Shown: positions 16,756 through 26,455, counted from the first letter of the stretch. The stretch is DNA of 64,000 nucleotides from Okeanomitos corallinicola TIOX110 (GCF_038050375.1 NZ_CP150886.1:1405318-1469317), one strand, 5' to 3'. The notes: generated from the sequence alone by a model not told the origin. Made by a program: numbers and translations.

Positions 16756-19233
16756 ATGACAAGTCAAAAAACCAAGTTTGCTGTTTATAATCTCGCAGGT
16801 AAGGAAAAAGCTTTTTATTTAACTGAACAAGTCAAGCTAGAAATTAAACCCGATGCTATTCCTAAAAAAATGGTAGCTCATAGCATCATCATTATAGATC
16901 GTTCTGGTTCAATGTATTATGATCTTGAGCCTTTAAAAGAAACATTAATCAAACTTTTGACCCTAGATGAATACAGTAATTCAGACTTAGTTATTACCCT
17001 GATTTCCTACTCTTCAAAAGGTGATGTAACCTGTCATTTTCAACGCGTTCCCATTCAGGAATTAATGAAGCCAGATTCATCTTACATCGCAGAAATTAAG
17101 GCAATTCACGTAACTGGAGCAACTTGTATTTCCCAATCTTTAAAATTAGCCCAAGAATTAATTCAAAATGAAGAACTGACAGCAATTACCTTACACAGTG
17201 ATGGTTATGCTAATGATAGCAGCTTTAATTCAGAATCTAAAGCCATAGAAGTAATTTGTCATGAATTGCAAAAAATATCTGTTTTTGTAAACACCATTGC
17301 CTATTCTCCCTATTCTGACTTTAAATTCCTAGCCAAAATTGCTAATTCTGTATCTGGTACTTGTTTGCAAGCTGGCAACATCAAAGAAGTATATGATGCC
17401 CTTTATAACACAGGAAATGTGTTAAAAGAAGCCACCGGAATAGTCATAGAAGAACCCTTAGCTAGTGACTATAGTTATCAAATCTTCTTTTCTCCCACAG
17501 CCCAAAAAATTAACGGTACAAATCAAACGTTCAAAGTCTTTGGTTTAAAACCAGAAGATGAAGGATTCATTTACAAATATAAGCAAATTACCAAAGCAGC
17601 TTATGAGCAATTAAAAGATGTTCCCATTGCCCAAAATGATACCTCAGTTTACCTTTTTGCGAAAGCCAATTTAGCAGATGGAAACCTGAATACTGCCAAA
17701 TATGCTCTTGCGAGTACCTTTAATGCAACTTTAACATCAAGACACGCAAAAGCCTTAACCAATGAAGACATTGCTAACTTTACCCAAGATTTAGAAATTG
17801 CCCTTTTTTACCCTCATATTTTAGCCGAACATGAAATATTAGATCATGTAAAAGTTAACAATAAAATTTCAGTTTTAGAACTGATTGATATTTTATCCCA
17901 ACATCGGCAACATATCATTATTAACCTCAAACATCTCCAAGCAAATTACCAAAGAAAAGGTATTAAACGAGTTAATGGGACAAGGGGAGAAAATAAAGAA
18001 TTAATCACACCTTGGTTAGAAATAGAATATCTTGAACCAGGTGATTATGTGCAGATGGGCAGTTTTGATATTAACCGTAATACCGCTACTATTAATATGT
18101 TATTAAGGCGGAAAGTCCAACTGATAACAGCAGCAGAAAAAACCCCAATTACCGAAGTTGCGGGTGTGTTATTAAATGATTTAATGACCTTTAATAATTA
18201 CACAATTGTCAGTGATGGAGAGATTAATGTTAAAAATTTAAAGGTAAAAATTAGTAGTAAAAAAGCCTTTGAAGCTTTAGAAGAAGTAGGAGTTATTGAT
18301 GGGGGAGAATTCGATTACCAAAAAGAATATACCTTAGAATTAGCAGATTTACCGCTAGTTAGTTTTGCAGGAAATTACAGCAGCGTGGAGGGTTTATTTA
18401 CTCAACTAGCAGAAATTAAGACCTTATCTAGTATTTTTGCTGCACATTTAAGGGAAGAGTCAGATGTCTTTATTCCCGCACAAATAGAGGAATTAAAGAA
18501 ACATTATCTGTCTAAAAGTTTGTATCTGAATTTTCCCACAACTAACGAATATACAGATTTGAAAGTAGCCTTATCTAATGGTACAGTTGATTCCAGAGTG
18601 AGTTATAAAATTGATATTGGTGGGACAGAAATTCTCAACTTGAGTAAATTATCTTCTGCTAATTCATTTCTGGATAAAAGATATGAAGTATTTGATGGAG
18701 AAACCGGAGAAATTTTTAAAAAACCTACCTTTGCATTGGGGTTAAACGAAAATATTACTTTTCGTGCTAAAACCTTATCATCAAGAACGAAAGTGACAAA
18801 AGCAGATGATTTGATGAAAGGTATTTTTGATGATTTTCTGGGAATAGAAACAACTCGTAAAGTTGCCGAAATTTTAAACTTAGTTGGTGCTGGTAGTTTA
18901 GCTTTATTATTACAAGCAAAACACGCTGGTACACCTGTGGATAAACAGGAAATTATCAACGCTATGACAACAGCAAAAGAAAAATTAGACAGTTACACAG
19001 AACAAGTTTATCGAGAGAAAATTTCACCTTTAGTATTTTATATTGGTGCGACTGGGTTGTTACCAGATGAAATGAATGCTCAAGCGATGACTGCGGATGA
19101 ATTGGGTAGTAAATATCCTCATTTACAGTTTGCTAAAAGTGAACAGGAAGGAACATTTTTTGTAGTTGGTGATACTGTAATTAGCGTCTATGCAGAAACT
19201 GAATATTACAGTAAAACACCAGTTGCTGTGTAA
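16756..19233 (+). CDS. Large protein with an N-terminal von Willebrand factor A domain
   Basis: The 825-aa protein has a vWA domain at ~40-230. The metal-binding MIDAS motif DRSGSMYYD starts at Asp48 (DxSxS), with a conserved Thr in HVTGATCIS and Asp in TLHSDGYAND. vWA domains bind a divalent metal and mediate protein contacts. The remaining ~600 residues look soluble and match no domain I can name. It has no signal peptide or membrane segment, so it is likely cytoplasmic. No MoxR ATPase lies next to it, unlike the vWA gene at 49.6 kb, so I treat them as unrelated systems. A strong promoter is seen at 16583-16611. Confidence 0.7.
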   Translation: MTSQKTKFAVYNLAGKEKAFYLTEQVKLEIKPDAIPKKMVAHSIIIIDRSGSMYYDLEPLKETLIKLLTLDEYSNSDLVITLISYSSKGDVTCHFQRVPIQELMKPDSSYIAEIKAIHVTGATCISQSLKLAQELIQNEELTAITLHSDGYANDSSFNSESKAIEVICHELQKISVFVNTIAYSPYSDFKFLAKIANSVSGTCLQAGNIKEVYDALYNTGNVLKEATGIVIEEPLASDYSYQIFFSPTAQKINGTNQTFKVFGLKPEDEGFIYKYKQITKAAYEQLKDVPIAQNDTSVYLFAKANLADGNLNTAKYALASTFNATLTSRHAKALTNEDIANFTQDLEIALFYPHILAEHEILDHVKVNNKISVLELIDILSQHRQHIIINLKHLQANYQRKGIKRVNGTRGENKELITPWLEIEYLEPGDYVQMGSFDINRNTATINMLLRRKVQLITAAEKTPITEVAGVLLNDLMTFNNYTIVSDGEINVKNLKVKISSKKAFEALEEVGVIDGGEFDYQKEYTLELADLPLVSFAGNYSSVEGLFTQLAEIKTLSSIFAAHLREESDVFIPAQIEELKKHYLSKSLYLNFPTTNEYTDLKVALSNGTVDSRVSYKIDIGGTEILNLSKLSSANSFLDKRYEVFDGETGEIFKKPTFALGLNENITFRAKTLSSRTKVTKADDLMKGIFDDFLGIETTRKVAEILNLVGAGSLALLLQAKHAGTPVDKQEIINAMTTAKEKLDSYTEQVYREKISPLVFYIGATGLLPDEMNAQAMTADELGSKYPHLQFAKSEQEGTFFVVGDTVISVYAETEYYSKTPVAV

Positions 19234-19249
19234 GTAATTAGGGTATTTT

Positions 19250-19278
19250 GTAGGGGTTTAGCAATGCTAAATCCTTAC
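19250..19278. terminator. Palindromic hairpin between convergent genes
   Basis: GTAGGGGTTTAGCA, a short loop, and TGCTAAATCCTTAC form an imperfect stem between the ends of the vWA gene and trmFO. It lacks a clear U tract in the plus direction. It could terminate transcription from either side, or be a member of a dispersed cyanobacterial palindrome family; sequence alone does not decide. Confidence 0.4.
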
Positions 19279-19289
19279 TAATGCAGTTT

Positions 19290-20612
19290 TTAATTAGCTA
19301 AATTTTCCGCTTTCCAAGTTGCTAAATCTGCCAAAGAACGATCTCGATAACGTCCATATTTTTCCGGTTTACTTTTAATTTTCACACCCAAATCGGGGAT
19401 AATGCCAAAATTAGGAGCCATTGGTTGAAAATATTTTGGTGCAGCGGAACTGATAAAATCAAATAATGACCCCATCATCGTATTATTTGGTAATATTAAA
19501 GGCTCTTTTCCTAAAGCTATTCTCGCTGCATTTGTTCCCGCTAACCAACCTCCCGCAGATGCAGCGGTATAACCTTCTGTTCCAATTAATTGTCCCGCTG
19601 CTAATAAATTTGGACGTTGTTTAAATTGCAAACTTGCAGACATTAATTGGGGTGCATTTAAAAATGTGTTGCGGTGCATGACTCCTAGTCTGACAAATTC
19701 GGCATTTTCTAAACCGGGAATCATTCTAAAAACTCGTTTTTGTTCACCCCAACGCAAATTAGTTTGAAACCCGACCATATTCCAAAGTTGACCGGCTTTA
19801 TCTTCCTGTCTTAATTGTACAACTGCATAGTTACGTTCTCCGGTTCTACTATCAGATAAACCCACTGGTTTGAGGGGTCCATATCGCATAGTATCTTCCC
19901 CTCTGCGTGCCATTTCTTCTATTGGTAAACAGGCTTCAAAAAATTTGGCAGTTTCCTTTTCAAAGTCCTTTAATTCTGTTTGTTCAGCTTGACAAAGTGC
20001 TGAGTAAAATTGTAAATACTGCTCTTTATTCATGGGACAATTAAGATAAGCTGCTTCACCTTTGTCATAACGGGAAGCCATAAAAGCAATATCTTTATTA
20101 ATAGAATCACCAACAATTATGGGACTAGCAGCATCAAAAAAGTTAAGATATTCCATCCCGGTAAATCGCTGTAAATCTGTGGATAAATCGGGACTTGTTA
20201 AAGGGCCAGAAGCTAAGACTACAATACCTTCAGGAATTTCTTTTACTTCTTCTCTGCGAAAATCAATTAATGGATGATTGGCTAAAGTTTGGGTTAAGTC
20301 TTCCCCAAAAACTCCTCTATCAACGGCTAATGCACCACCAGCGGGAACTGCGTGTTCATCTGCTTTAGAAATGATGATAGAACCAAGACGACGGAGTTCT
20401 TCGTGTAATAGACCGGCAGCGCGGTCACTGGCCATAGCCCCGAAAGAGTTGCTACAGACCAATTCTGCCAAATTTTCGCTATGATGGGCAGGGCTGAAGC
20501 GTTTAGGGCGCATCTCGTGAAGAATTACAGGCACGCCGGCTTGGGCTATTTGCCATGCTGCTTCTGTTCCTGCAAGTCCGCCGCCTATTACGTGTATTGG
20601 TTCTTGTGTCAT
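19290..20612 (-). CDS. trmFO: Methylenetetrahydrofolate-tRNA-(uracil-54-C5)-methyltransferase TrmFO
   Basis: The 440-aa protein starts with the FAD-binding motif [16 protein letters not shown] and carries the family stretches [26 protein letters not shown], and [20 protein letters not shown] near the C-terminus. It is of normal length for TrmFO. The enzyme uses 5,10-methylene-THF and reduced FAD to make ribothymidine at U54 in the T loop of tRNAs; TrmFO replaces the SAM-dependent TrmA in many bacteria, including cyanobacteria. It is soluble and cytoplasmic. It is transcribed divergently from the parD gene, with a ~105-base gap. Confidence 0.93.
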   Translation of the reverse strand: MTQEPIHVIGGGLAGTEAAWQIAQAGVPVILHEMRPKRFSPAHHSENLAELVCSNSFGAMASDRAAGLLHEELRRLGSIIISKADEHAVPAGGALAVDRGVFGEDLTQTLANHPLIDFRREEVKEIPEGIVVLASGPLTSPDLSTDLQRFTGMEYLNFFDAASPIIVGDSINKDIAFMASRYDKGEAAYLNCPMNKEQYLQFYSALCQAEQTELKDFEKETAKFFEACLPIEEMARRGEDTMRYGPLKPVGLSDSRTGERNYAVVQLRQEDKAGQLWNMVGFQTNLRWGEQKRVFRMIPGLENAEFVRLGVMHRNTFLNAPQLMSASLQFKQRPNLLAAGQLIGTEGYTAASAGGWLAGTNAARIALGKEPLILPNNTMMGSLFDFISSAAPKYFQPMAPNFGIIPDLGVKIKSKPEKYGRYRDRSLADLATWKAENLAN

Positions 20613-20717
20613 AGTTGTTTTTTTAATTACTTGGTTTGGTTATAATAACAATTAAGAGCAGATCAGAATTTTAGATGCTTAATCCTCAAGTTGTTAAATT
20701 CATCAATTTTGGTATTT

Positions 20718-20990
20718 ATGACTATGAATATTAGCCTTGAAGCAGAACAGGAACAGTTAATTCAAGCCAAATTGCAAAGTGGTAAATATGAAAATGCATA
20801 TCAAGTCATTGTAGCAGCTTTGCAGTTATTAGACGAAAGAGATAAACATTATGAACAATGGTTAGAAGAAACCCGTAAAAAAGTGGCTGTTGGTATTGAA
20901 CAAGCTAATAGGGGACAATTGACTGATGGTGAAGTTGCTTTTGCTAAATTGCGAGAAAAACTTTCTAGAAAAGGTGAATCTTTGCAATGA
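20718..20990 (+). CDS. ParD-like antitoxin (type II toxin-antitoxin)
   Basis: The 90-aa protein has a ribbon-helix-helix N-terminus (MNISLEAEQEQLIQAKLQSG) and a helical, charged C-terminus, as in CC2985/ParD-family antitoxins. Such proteins bind DNA as dimers and neutralise ParE through the C-terminal helices. I chose the ATG at 20718; ATG at 20724 is equally good, while the upstream TTG at 20691 would add residues outside the fold. A TATAAT sequence at 20641-20646 may be its -10 element. Its stop overlaps the toxin start (ATGA), so the two are translationally coupled and probably autoregulated. Confidence 0.8.
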   Translation: MTMNISLEAEQEQLIQAKLQSGKYENAYQVIVAALQLLDERDKHYEQWLEETRKKVAVGIEQANRGQLTDGEVAFAKLREKLSRKGESLQ

Positions 20991-21277
20991 GTAATTACAG
21001 TTTAACAGATCAGGCAATTGAAGATATCAATGAAATTTGTGATTATTTATCAGGGTTCAATTTAGAATCTGCAAATCAGTTTTTAAATACTATCGAACAA
21101 AAATGTCAAGTATTAGTACAATTCCCTAATATGGGACGTATTTATGCTGAATTATTACCAGAATTACGAGGGATATCTGTAAATCCCTATATTATTTTCT
21201 ATCGCTTGATTGAAGATGAGGTAGAAATTGTTCGAGTAGTTAATGGATATCGTAATATTGAATCTTTGTTTTCTTAA
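20987..21277 (+). CDS. ParE-like toxin (RelE/ParE superfamily)
   Basis: The 96-aa protein matches ParE toxins: SLTDQAIEDINEICDYL at the start, a central PNMGRIYAELLPELRGISV, and YIIFYRLIEDEVEIVRVVNG at the end (PYIIFYR-x-x-x-x-x-I-x-R-V pattern). Family members bind DNA gyrase or act as ribosome-dependent RNases; ParE-type ones usually block gyrase. It overlaps the antitoxin gene by four bases and appears intact. Confidence 0.82.
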   Translation: MSNYSLTDQAIEDINEICDYLSGFNLESANQFLNTIEQKCQVLVQFPNMGRIYAELLPELRGISVNPYIIFYRLIEDEVEIVRVVNGYRNIESLFS

Positions 21278-21285
21278 TCCGAGAT

Positions 21286-21697
21286 TTAAGGATTTGGTAA
21301 ACTATATCCTCGCCAACGAAGTAAAACTGCGGCTTGGGCTTTACGTAACATAAAAAGATCAGCTTCGTGTCGGAGAGATATTAAATTTAATCTTTCGGTT
21401 TCTGTCAATATACTACTAGAATTTTTCTCTAATAAGTTATTATCTTCTTCCATATCTGCTCCTGTTTTCTGACTATGAAAAATTTGCCAGAGAGTATTAT
21501 TATCTAATTTATCTAAAGCTGCAAGTTCGGCTTGAAATTCCTCTGGTACATCATCCCATGCTGGTGGACTACCGACTTGTAAAGCATGAAGCATGAAGCA
21601 TGACTTCTTCTAAAGGACGTTGAGTAGCATGAGCGGTATTGACTAACCGTTGATAGATAATTTCGGGTATTTGTAGGGTGACAGTTTCACTAGGCAT
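21286..21697 (-). pseudogene. Small hypothetical gene frameshifted by a 7-bp tandem repeat
   Basis: Reading from the ATG at 21697 gives MPSETVTLQIPEIIYQRLVN and 13 more residues before the frame is lost at 21582-21602. There the 7-mer CATGCTT occurs three times. With two copies the frame would run on as EEVMLHALQVGSPPAWDDV to the stop at 21286, giving ~134 aa; with three copies it stops soon after. The downstream part could restart at an internal ATG (ORF to 21594, 102 aa). The N-terminus resembles antitoxin-like DNA-binding proteins, but I cannot name the family. It follows the DUF4365 gene by 14 bases and is probably co-transcribed with it. Confidence 0.65.
21582..21602. repeat. Three tandem copies of a 7-bp unit
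   Basis: AAGCATG is repeated three times head to tail on the plus strand (CATGCTT on the coding strand). One copy must be removed to restore the reading frame of the surrounding gene, so this is either a slipped-strand mutation or a phase-variable site. Confidence 0.85.
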
Positions 21698-21711
21698 ATT
21701 TTTAAGGATTC

Positions 21712-22920
21712 CTATAGTTTTTCAAGTTCATATTCTAATCTTAATATTTCACGCTCATAGTCTTTTATTGAGTCTTTGATTATGTGGTAGCTATTATTTT
21801 CGTTCCATGTTTTTAATCCTTGTTCTGAAAATGGTATGGTAATATTATGTGCATATGCCATGACATTATAAAATCTTTGAGCAAAATCTTTGCATTCTAA
21901 AGTGGGATTACCTATATCTATTGATTGGTGATATAATGCTGATAATTCGATTTCAAAATTCCCCATTTTCCTTATAAAATCTTCATAATTAATATTTGTA
22001 TTATCGTAGTACAAAACTAATTGAGAAATTTCTTCTACTGTCTTCTTGATTTGATAAATAATAGGTCTAGTCTTTTCGAGAAATTTTTGTTTTGTTGTTA
22101 TATCCTTTTTGAACCAATTAGACCAATCTTCATATTTCTTTGACCATTCAGCAATAATACCATCTCCAATATTAAATCCTTCAATTAGCATTGGTCTAAA
22201 GTGTGATTCTAATTTTTCATCTATCCATTGACTGTGACAAATCCAGTTTGCTATCTTTACATCCTCAAGTCCGATATAAAGAAAAAGATAAATAACTTGT
22301 GCTGGACTATTAGCAATGTAGTATTTAGGGCTAGTTAAATCTTTAGTTACTTGTCTTATGACACTAATGATATCAGCTTTAGAACGCTGACCGTAGACTA
22401 ATATATTAGCTGTATATCGTTTTGCTTTAGCGTGACTAACATTTTTAACACTTAGGATCTCAAAAATTTCTGAATAAAATATTGATTTACAAATTTCTTT
22501 CAAGGTAGTTTCAGAGTTTTTATCAAGTTTCTGATTAAAAGGAATAATCAATTTCCAACCTTTCCCAGTATTTATAACTGTATCTGTATTTACTACTTGC
22601 CAATAGGCAATATGATTTGTACTATCGTAAAGTACGACAATAATAGGTAGTGGATAGTTTTGCCAGTATTCTAAATGTTGAATATCACCCCTAAAAACAA
22701 TACCTTGTTCATTCGTTTCTTTAAACCAGCTATCACCGGACTTAATTTGTAAAGCTATGAGTTCAGCCGTACTTTTATTATTCTCCACGACTTCGATTTG
22801 AGCATCAATACCTATATCTCTTAAAGGTTGAGGTCTATATATCCAACCTAATTCTGTAACTTTTAGCCCTACACCGTATACACCCTGATCACCTTGTTGG
22901 TCAGATCCCCATACATTCAT
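21712..22920 (-). CDS. DUF4365 domain protein, nuclease-like
   Basis: The 402-aa protein opens with a DUF4365-type domain (~1-150). RDIGIDAQIEVV and LIALQIKSGDSWF give the spaced Asp, Gln/Glu and Lys of PD-(D/E)XK nucleases, and the YWQNYPLPIIVVLYD segment is typical of the family. The ~250-residue C-terminal part is helical and unrecognised. DUF4365 domains often occur in defence-type proteins with ATPase or NTPase partners. Here the only close partner is the frameshifted small gene just downstream; no restriction or ATPase gene is next to it. It is probably cytoplasmic. Function is inferred from the fold only. Confidence 0.65.
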   Translation of the reverse strand: MNVWGSDQQGDQGVYGVGLKVTELGWIYRPQPLRDIGIDAQIEVVENNKSTAELIALQIKSGDSWFKETNEQGIVFRGDIQHLEYWQNYPLPIIVVLYDSTNHIAYWQVVNTDTVINTGKGWKLIIPFNQKLDKNSETTLKEICKSIFYSEIFEILSVKNVSHAKAKRYTANILVYGQRSKADIISVIRQVTKDLTSPKYYIANSPAQVIYLFLYIGLEDVKIANWICHSQWIDEKLESHFRPMLIEGFNIGDGIIAEWSKKYEDWSNWFKKDITTKQKFLEKTRPIIYQIKKTVEEISQLVLYYDNTNINYEDFIRKMGNFEIELSALYHQSIDIGNPTLECKDFAQRFYNVMAYAHNITIPFSEQGLKTWNENNSYHIIKDSIKDYEREILRLEYELEKL

Positions 22921-22957
22921 ATATATTTCCTTTGAAACAAAAATTTATTATACCAAT

Positions 22958-23521
22958 TCACTCTAACAACCACCCAAACAACTCACCAACTGTCAACTTT
23001 AAATCACCAGCAAAAGCAGGTACAGGAATTAACATATCTGATTCATCAAAAACCTCAATTTGCTGATTTGCATGATAAACAAAAATAGTCTTTTCACTAG
23101 GATCAATTAACCAACCCATTTGACTACCATATTTTAAACAATGGAGAATATTTTTAGTTACCTTTGTCTGATTTTGATCAGGTGATAAAATTTCAATTGT
23201 CCAATCTGGAGAAATCGTAAATGTGTTGGAAACTTCTCCATTTTCATCACGCGGAATTCTACTCCAAACAAAAACGGTAATATCAGGTATAATTGAACGT
23301 CCACCAAAGGTACAACGTAATTCAGGAAATGCACGAGCTATTTTTTTAGGTTTAACAATAACATTAATCGCAGGTACAAGTTCACCTTGAATTATACTAT
23401 GTTTTCCTTGTGGTATTGGTTTTTGAATAATTTGATCATCAATATACTCACTAGCAGGTTTCGTTTCTGGTAGTTGTAGAAACTCATCTAATGTAATAGT
23501 TTTTTGTAGTAATTGTACCAT
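22958..23521 (-). CDS. Uma2 family (DUF820) PD-(D/E)XK nuclease-like protein
   Basis: This 187-aa protein has the usual Uma2 length and features: TLDEFLQLPET, the D in IIPDITVFVWSRIP, and the E in PDWTIEILSPDQNQTKVTKN, followed by KYGSQMGWLIDP. The fold is that of restriction-type nucleases, and cyanobacteria carry dozens of such genes with no known function. The usual acidic active-site residues are present. It is single, between the DUF4365 gene (37 bases) and the hydrolase gene (61 bases), all on the minus strand. Confidence 0.85.
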   Translation of the reverse strand: MVQLLQKTITLDEFLQLPETKPASEYIDDQIIQKPIPQGKHSIIQGELVPAINVIVKPKKIARAFPELRCTFGGRSIIPDITVFVWSRIPRDENGEVSNTFTISPDWTIEILSPDQNQTKVTKNILHCLKYGSQMGWLIDPSEKTIFVYHANQQIEVFDESDMLIPVPAFAGDLKLTVGELFGWLLE

Positions 23522-23582
23522 TTTTACTGATCTCTATGAATAAACAAAAATAGTTCACCCAGGTGGACTCCTACAAAGATTT

Positions 23583-24515
23583 TCAACCACTTAATTCCTT
23601 CACAAATGAAGATATAGCACCGACAAAATCAACAGTTGATTCATAAGGTAAAACATTTCTCCCTTTAATTTTCACCCCCCTTCCTTGAGGTAAACAAGTT
23701 AAATAATCAGCCATTCTTTCATCGGGTGTTTCTGTTTTCCCTTCTTTACTAATCGCTGATGCTGTTTCTCCCAAAACTATTAATGTTGGTTTATGAATAG
23801 CTGCAATATCACCACTATAATCCCGTTGCCAAAATCTCGCTAAAAAGGAAAACACAGCATAGCGTCCACCCATATTTTCAGCATCCGCAGATAAAGTATC
23901 TAACCATTCTTCATCTACTGCTTCACTAGATGCAAATAGCTGATTTTTAGAAAAAGAAGATAAGAATTTGCGAGTTCTTGCATACCTAAAAAACCAATTT
24001 CCTATAGGTGAACTAAAAACAGACCACAGTAATTTTTGTTGCCATTGAGGAGCATTTTTAGTAGTCACACTCCAAGCGGTTGGACCAGAAAAGATTAAGC
24101 CATTAATTAAATTTGGTTCTAGTTTAAATAGTTCAATTGCTACTGGTGATAAAGCACCTTGTGAGATCACAATTACAGGTTTTTTGACTACGGTTTGTAA
24201 AAAATATTGTAACTGTTTTGCCCAATCTAAAGGTTTGTAAGCTTTCCTTGGTGTATCACTTTCACCACATCCCAATAAATCAGGATTATAAATGATATTG
24301 TCATGATTAGTCTTGTACCATTCACGACAAAATCTCTGCCAAAATTGCCTTGACAATCCCACACCTATAGGATGAATTAATAGGATGGGAATATCTGAAG
24401 CAGTAGAATTTATTGGTTGATGTATTTCATAAGCACAATGATAGTTTTCCCAATTATAAAACTGAGTTTTAGAGGATGTATTTGTAGAAGAGTCAACTAA
24501 ATTTGGAGTTTGCAT
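23583..24515 (-). CDS. Alpha/beta hydrolase fold protein with a degenerate active site
   Basis: The 310-aa protein has the strand and loop LLIHPIGVGLSRQFWQRF and the elbow VIVISQGALSPVA, where Ser is in a V-x-S-x-G instead of G-x-S-x-G setting. LNPDL-type PDLLGCGESDTP precedes a cap-like region. In the C-terminal position where most relatives have a catalytic His before LP-x-E, this protein has RNVLPYES, so the His appears absent. It may therefore be a non-catalytic member or use another residue. It is 21 bases downstream of the epimerase gene and probably co-transcribed with it. No signal peptide is seen; the substrate is unknown. Confidence 0.7.
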   Translation of the reverse strand: MQTPNLVDSSTNTSSKTQFYNWENYHCAYEIHQPINSTASDIPILLIHPIGVGLSRQFWQRFCREWYKTNHDNIIYNPDLLGCGESDTPRKAYKPLDWAKQLQYFLQTVVKKPVIVISQGALSPVAIELFKLEPNLINGLIFSGPTAWSVTTKNAPQWQQKLLWSVFSSPIGNWFFRYARTRKFLSSFSKNQLFASSEAVDEEWLDTLSADAENMGGRYAVFSFLARFWQRDYSGDIAAIHKPTLIVLGETASAISKEGKTETPDERMADYLTCLPQGRGVKIKGRNVLPYESTVDFVGAISSFVKELSG

Positions 24516-24536
24516 ATTCCTAACTTTTAATCACAA

Positions 24537-25358
24537 CTAAAAAATAATCTGCGGATGGATAAATTCATATCCTGCATCTTTAAGCTTTTGATTAGAAACC
24601 CAAGCATTATGAGGACGATTACTTTTATTGGTTTCATCCCAAATCACATCAGGTAAATTATTACCTGTTAGTACATTACTGATTAATTCTTTGCTAGTTA
24701 AATGGCTATCATCAACTAAATTATAAATCCCTTGTAAGCGATGATAACGTGCAAATTCTATAGCTCCAACAATATCATCTAAATGTACCCAATTTGTGGT
24801 ATCTTCCCCTTTTCCGGGACGAGTTGTACCCGCAGCTCTACCAAAAATTTTTACCAGTTCTCTACCTGGTCCGTAAATTCCTCCTAACCGGAAAATACAA
24901 ACTCGCAGGTTTTCATTATCTGCTGATAATAAAATATCCTCTGTCTTTCTGAGAATATGAGTATTAACATCAGCTGGTGCCGGTGGTGTTTCTTCATCTA
25001 CCCAAACACCATTCCTATCACCATAAATAGAGTAACTTCCTGTGTATATCAATTGATGAATATTAGGAAAATACTTGAGGACAGAAACTAAAGTTTTGGC
25101 TGTTTCTAAATAAGTCTTTTCATATTCATCTCGACTTTTTGCACCCACACTCAATAAAACAATATCTTGATTTTGTAATATTGCTTTTAATGATTCTGGA
25201 TCATTTCCTTTAGCAACTATTACCTTTTGAGCAACTGTTTGTAGTTCAGGTACTCTTTCATTGCTAGTTGTAGTTGCAGTAATTACAAAGTCTTTATGTT
25301 GCCAATATTGAGAAACTGCATAACCAACATAACCACATCCAATTATTGCTATATTCAT
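24537..25358 (-). CDS. SDR-family NAD(P)-dependent sugar epimerase/reductase
   Basis: The 273-aa protein begins with the nucleotide-binding motif IAIIGCGYVGYAVSQYW (GxGxxG). It has YTGSYSIYGDRNG at ~118, RLGGIYGPGRELVK at ~165 and NWVHLDDIVGAIEFA at ~200. These are features of the extended/atypical SDR (YeeZ-like) group. The Tyr-x-x-x-Lys catalytic pair is not evident in the usual form. It is soluble. It precedes the hydrolase gene in a likely two-gene unit. The ~300-base gap upstream (25359-25660) is A+T-rich and holds no feature I can support. Confidence 0.78.
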   Translation of the reverse strand: MNIAIIGCGYVGYAVSQYWQHKDFVITATTTSNERVPELQTVAQKVIVAKGNDPESLKAILQNQDIVLLSVGAKSRDEYEKTYLETAKTLVSVLKYFPNIHQLIYTGSYSIYGDRNGVWVDEETPPAPADVNTHILRKTEDILLSADNENLRVCIFRLGGIYGPGRELVKIFGRAAGTTRPGKGEDTTNWVHLDDIVGAIEFARYHRLQGIYNLVDDSHLTSKELISNVLTGNNLPDVIWDETNKSNRPHNAWVSNQKLKDAGYEFIHPQIIF

Positions 25359-25660
25359 GACAATTTAAACAAAAAAAAATAAATTACTTTTTCCATCCTC
25401 ATTGGCAAAATTGTTAATTGCCAATGTTTAGAACTAATAGACTGTTGCTAGTTTCACATACAAATTTAAAACTTAAAATTCACGCTCCTCTCTGAGAATA
25501 TTTTAAACTACCTATCTAGTAGCTTCCAGCAGCACATCTGTAATTTTCTGTTACATAAGATACTCTTTTCAGGAATTAATCTTCTCAGAAATCCCACTCA
25601 GTCTCCCATACAGCACGTAAGTTAACTCTGTTTTTTATATTTTTATTAACTCGGTGTTAT

Positions 25661-26326
25661 TTACTGATGAATTTCTCCATCAGGCATAATAGCACCTGTT
25701 AAGTTAGCACCTATTAATTTCACTAACAAACGCTCACCTGATCGAATTCTAGCACCCGTTAAGTCAGCACCTCGTAAGTCAGCACCACTGAGATCCGCAC
25801 CAATTAAATTAGTCGAACGTAAATTAGCTTCTCTTAAATCTGCTAATAACAAATTAGCCCTAAATAAATTCGCTTCTGACAAGTCTGCACCTCTGAGGTT
25901 GACCTTGTGCATAAAAGTATCACTTAAATTAGAACCGCTGAGATTAGCATAACTTAGGTTTCTACCTGATAAGTCTCGGTTACTTAAATTAGCTCGACTA
26001 AAATCTTTACCACTTAAATCAGGATTTTGAGCAGGTTTGTTATAGTTTGTTTGTTTTTGTTGATAGTAATTAGGTGGTCTTTTTGATTGATTAGGTCTAG
26101 AATAACCAACAGTTTGAGGCTTATTTGTTAAAGATCGGAGCTTGTCTCGCGCTTCATTAAAAGCTTTGAGTTTGTCTTGGGCTTTTTGTTGTAAGCGATC
26201 ATTATCTTTGGGTAAGCGATCAGGATGCCAAACAAATACCAAATCTTTGTAAGCCTGGTTAACTTCCTCTAGTGTTGCCCCAGGCTCTAATTCTAATATT
26301 CTATAATACTGCTCCAGTTCGCTCAT
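25661..26326 (-). CDS. J-domain protein with pentapeptide repeats
   Basis: In this 221-aa protein residues ~4-66 are a DnaJ domain with the HPD tripeptide in FVWHPDRLPKDNDRL, which stimulates Hsp70 ATPase. A basic, Gln/Asn-rich linker (~70-100) follows. Residues ~103-215 are pentapeptide repeats of the A(D/N)LSx form (FSRANLSNRDLSGRNLSYAN and so on), which fold as a right-handed beta helix. The fusion of J domain and pentapeptide repeats is a known cyanobacterial arrangement and suggests that the helix brings a client to Hsp70; the client is unknown. An Hsp70-like gene lies at 31.7 kb, but a functional link is only a guess. Confidence 0.85.
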   Translation of the reverse strand: MSELEQYYRILELEPGATLEEVNQAYKDLVFVWHPDRLPKDNDRLQQKAQDKLKAFNEARDKLRSLTNKPQTVGYSRPNQSKRPPNYYQQKQTNYNKPAQNPDLSGKDFSRANLSNRDLSGRNLSYANLSGSNLSDTFMHKVNLRGADLSEANLFRANLLLADLREANLRSTNLIGADLSGADLRGADLTGARIRSGERLLVKLIGANLTGAIMPDGEIHQ

Positions 26327-26455
26327 AATGATATATGGGGGGAAATCAAATAATTAATTCCTTTATTATGGGTGATATTGTCATCTTCAGTATAGGTGGC
26401 AGTTATTAGTGGTAGCAGGCCAAAATCAGAATCAGATCACTAATTCACCCACTAC

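Noticed and set aside
16756-19233. Treating this vWA gene as a second vWA-MoxR system
   Set aside because: No MoxR, STAND or effector gene is adjacent; the flanking genes are unrelated and convergent or divergent.
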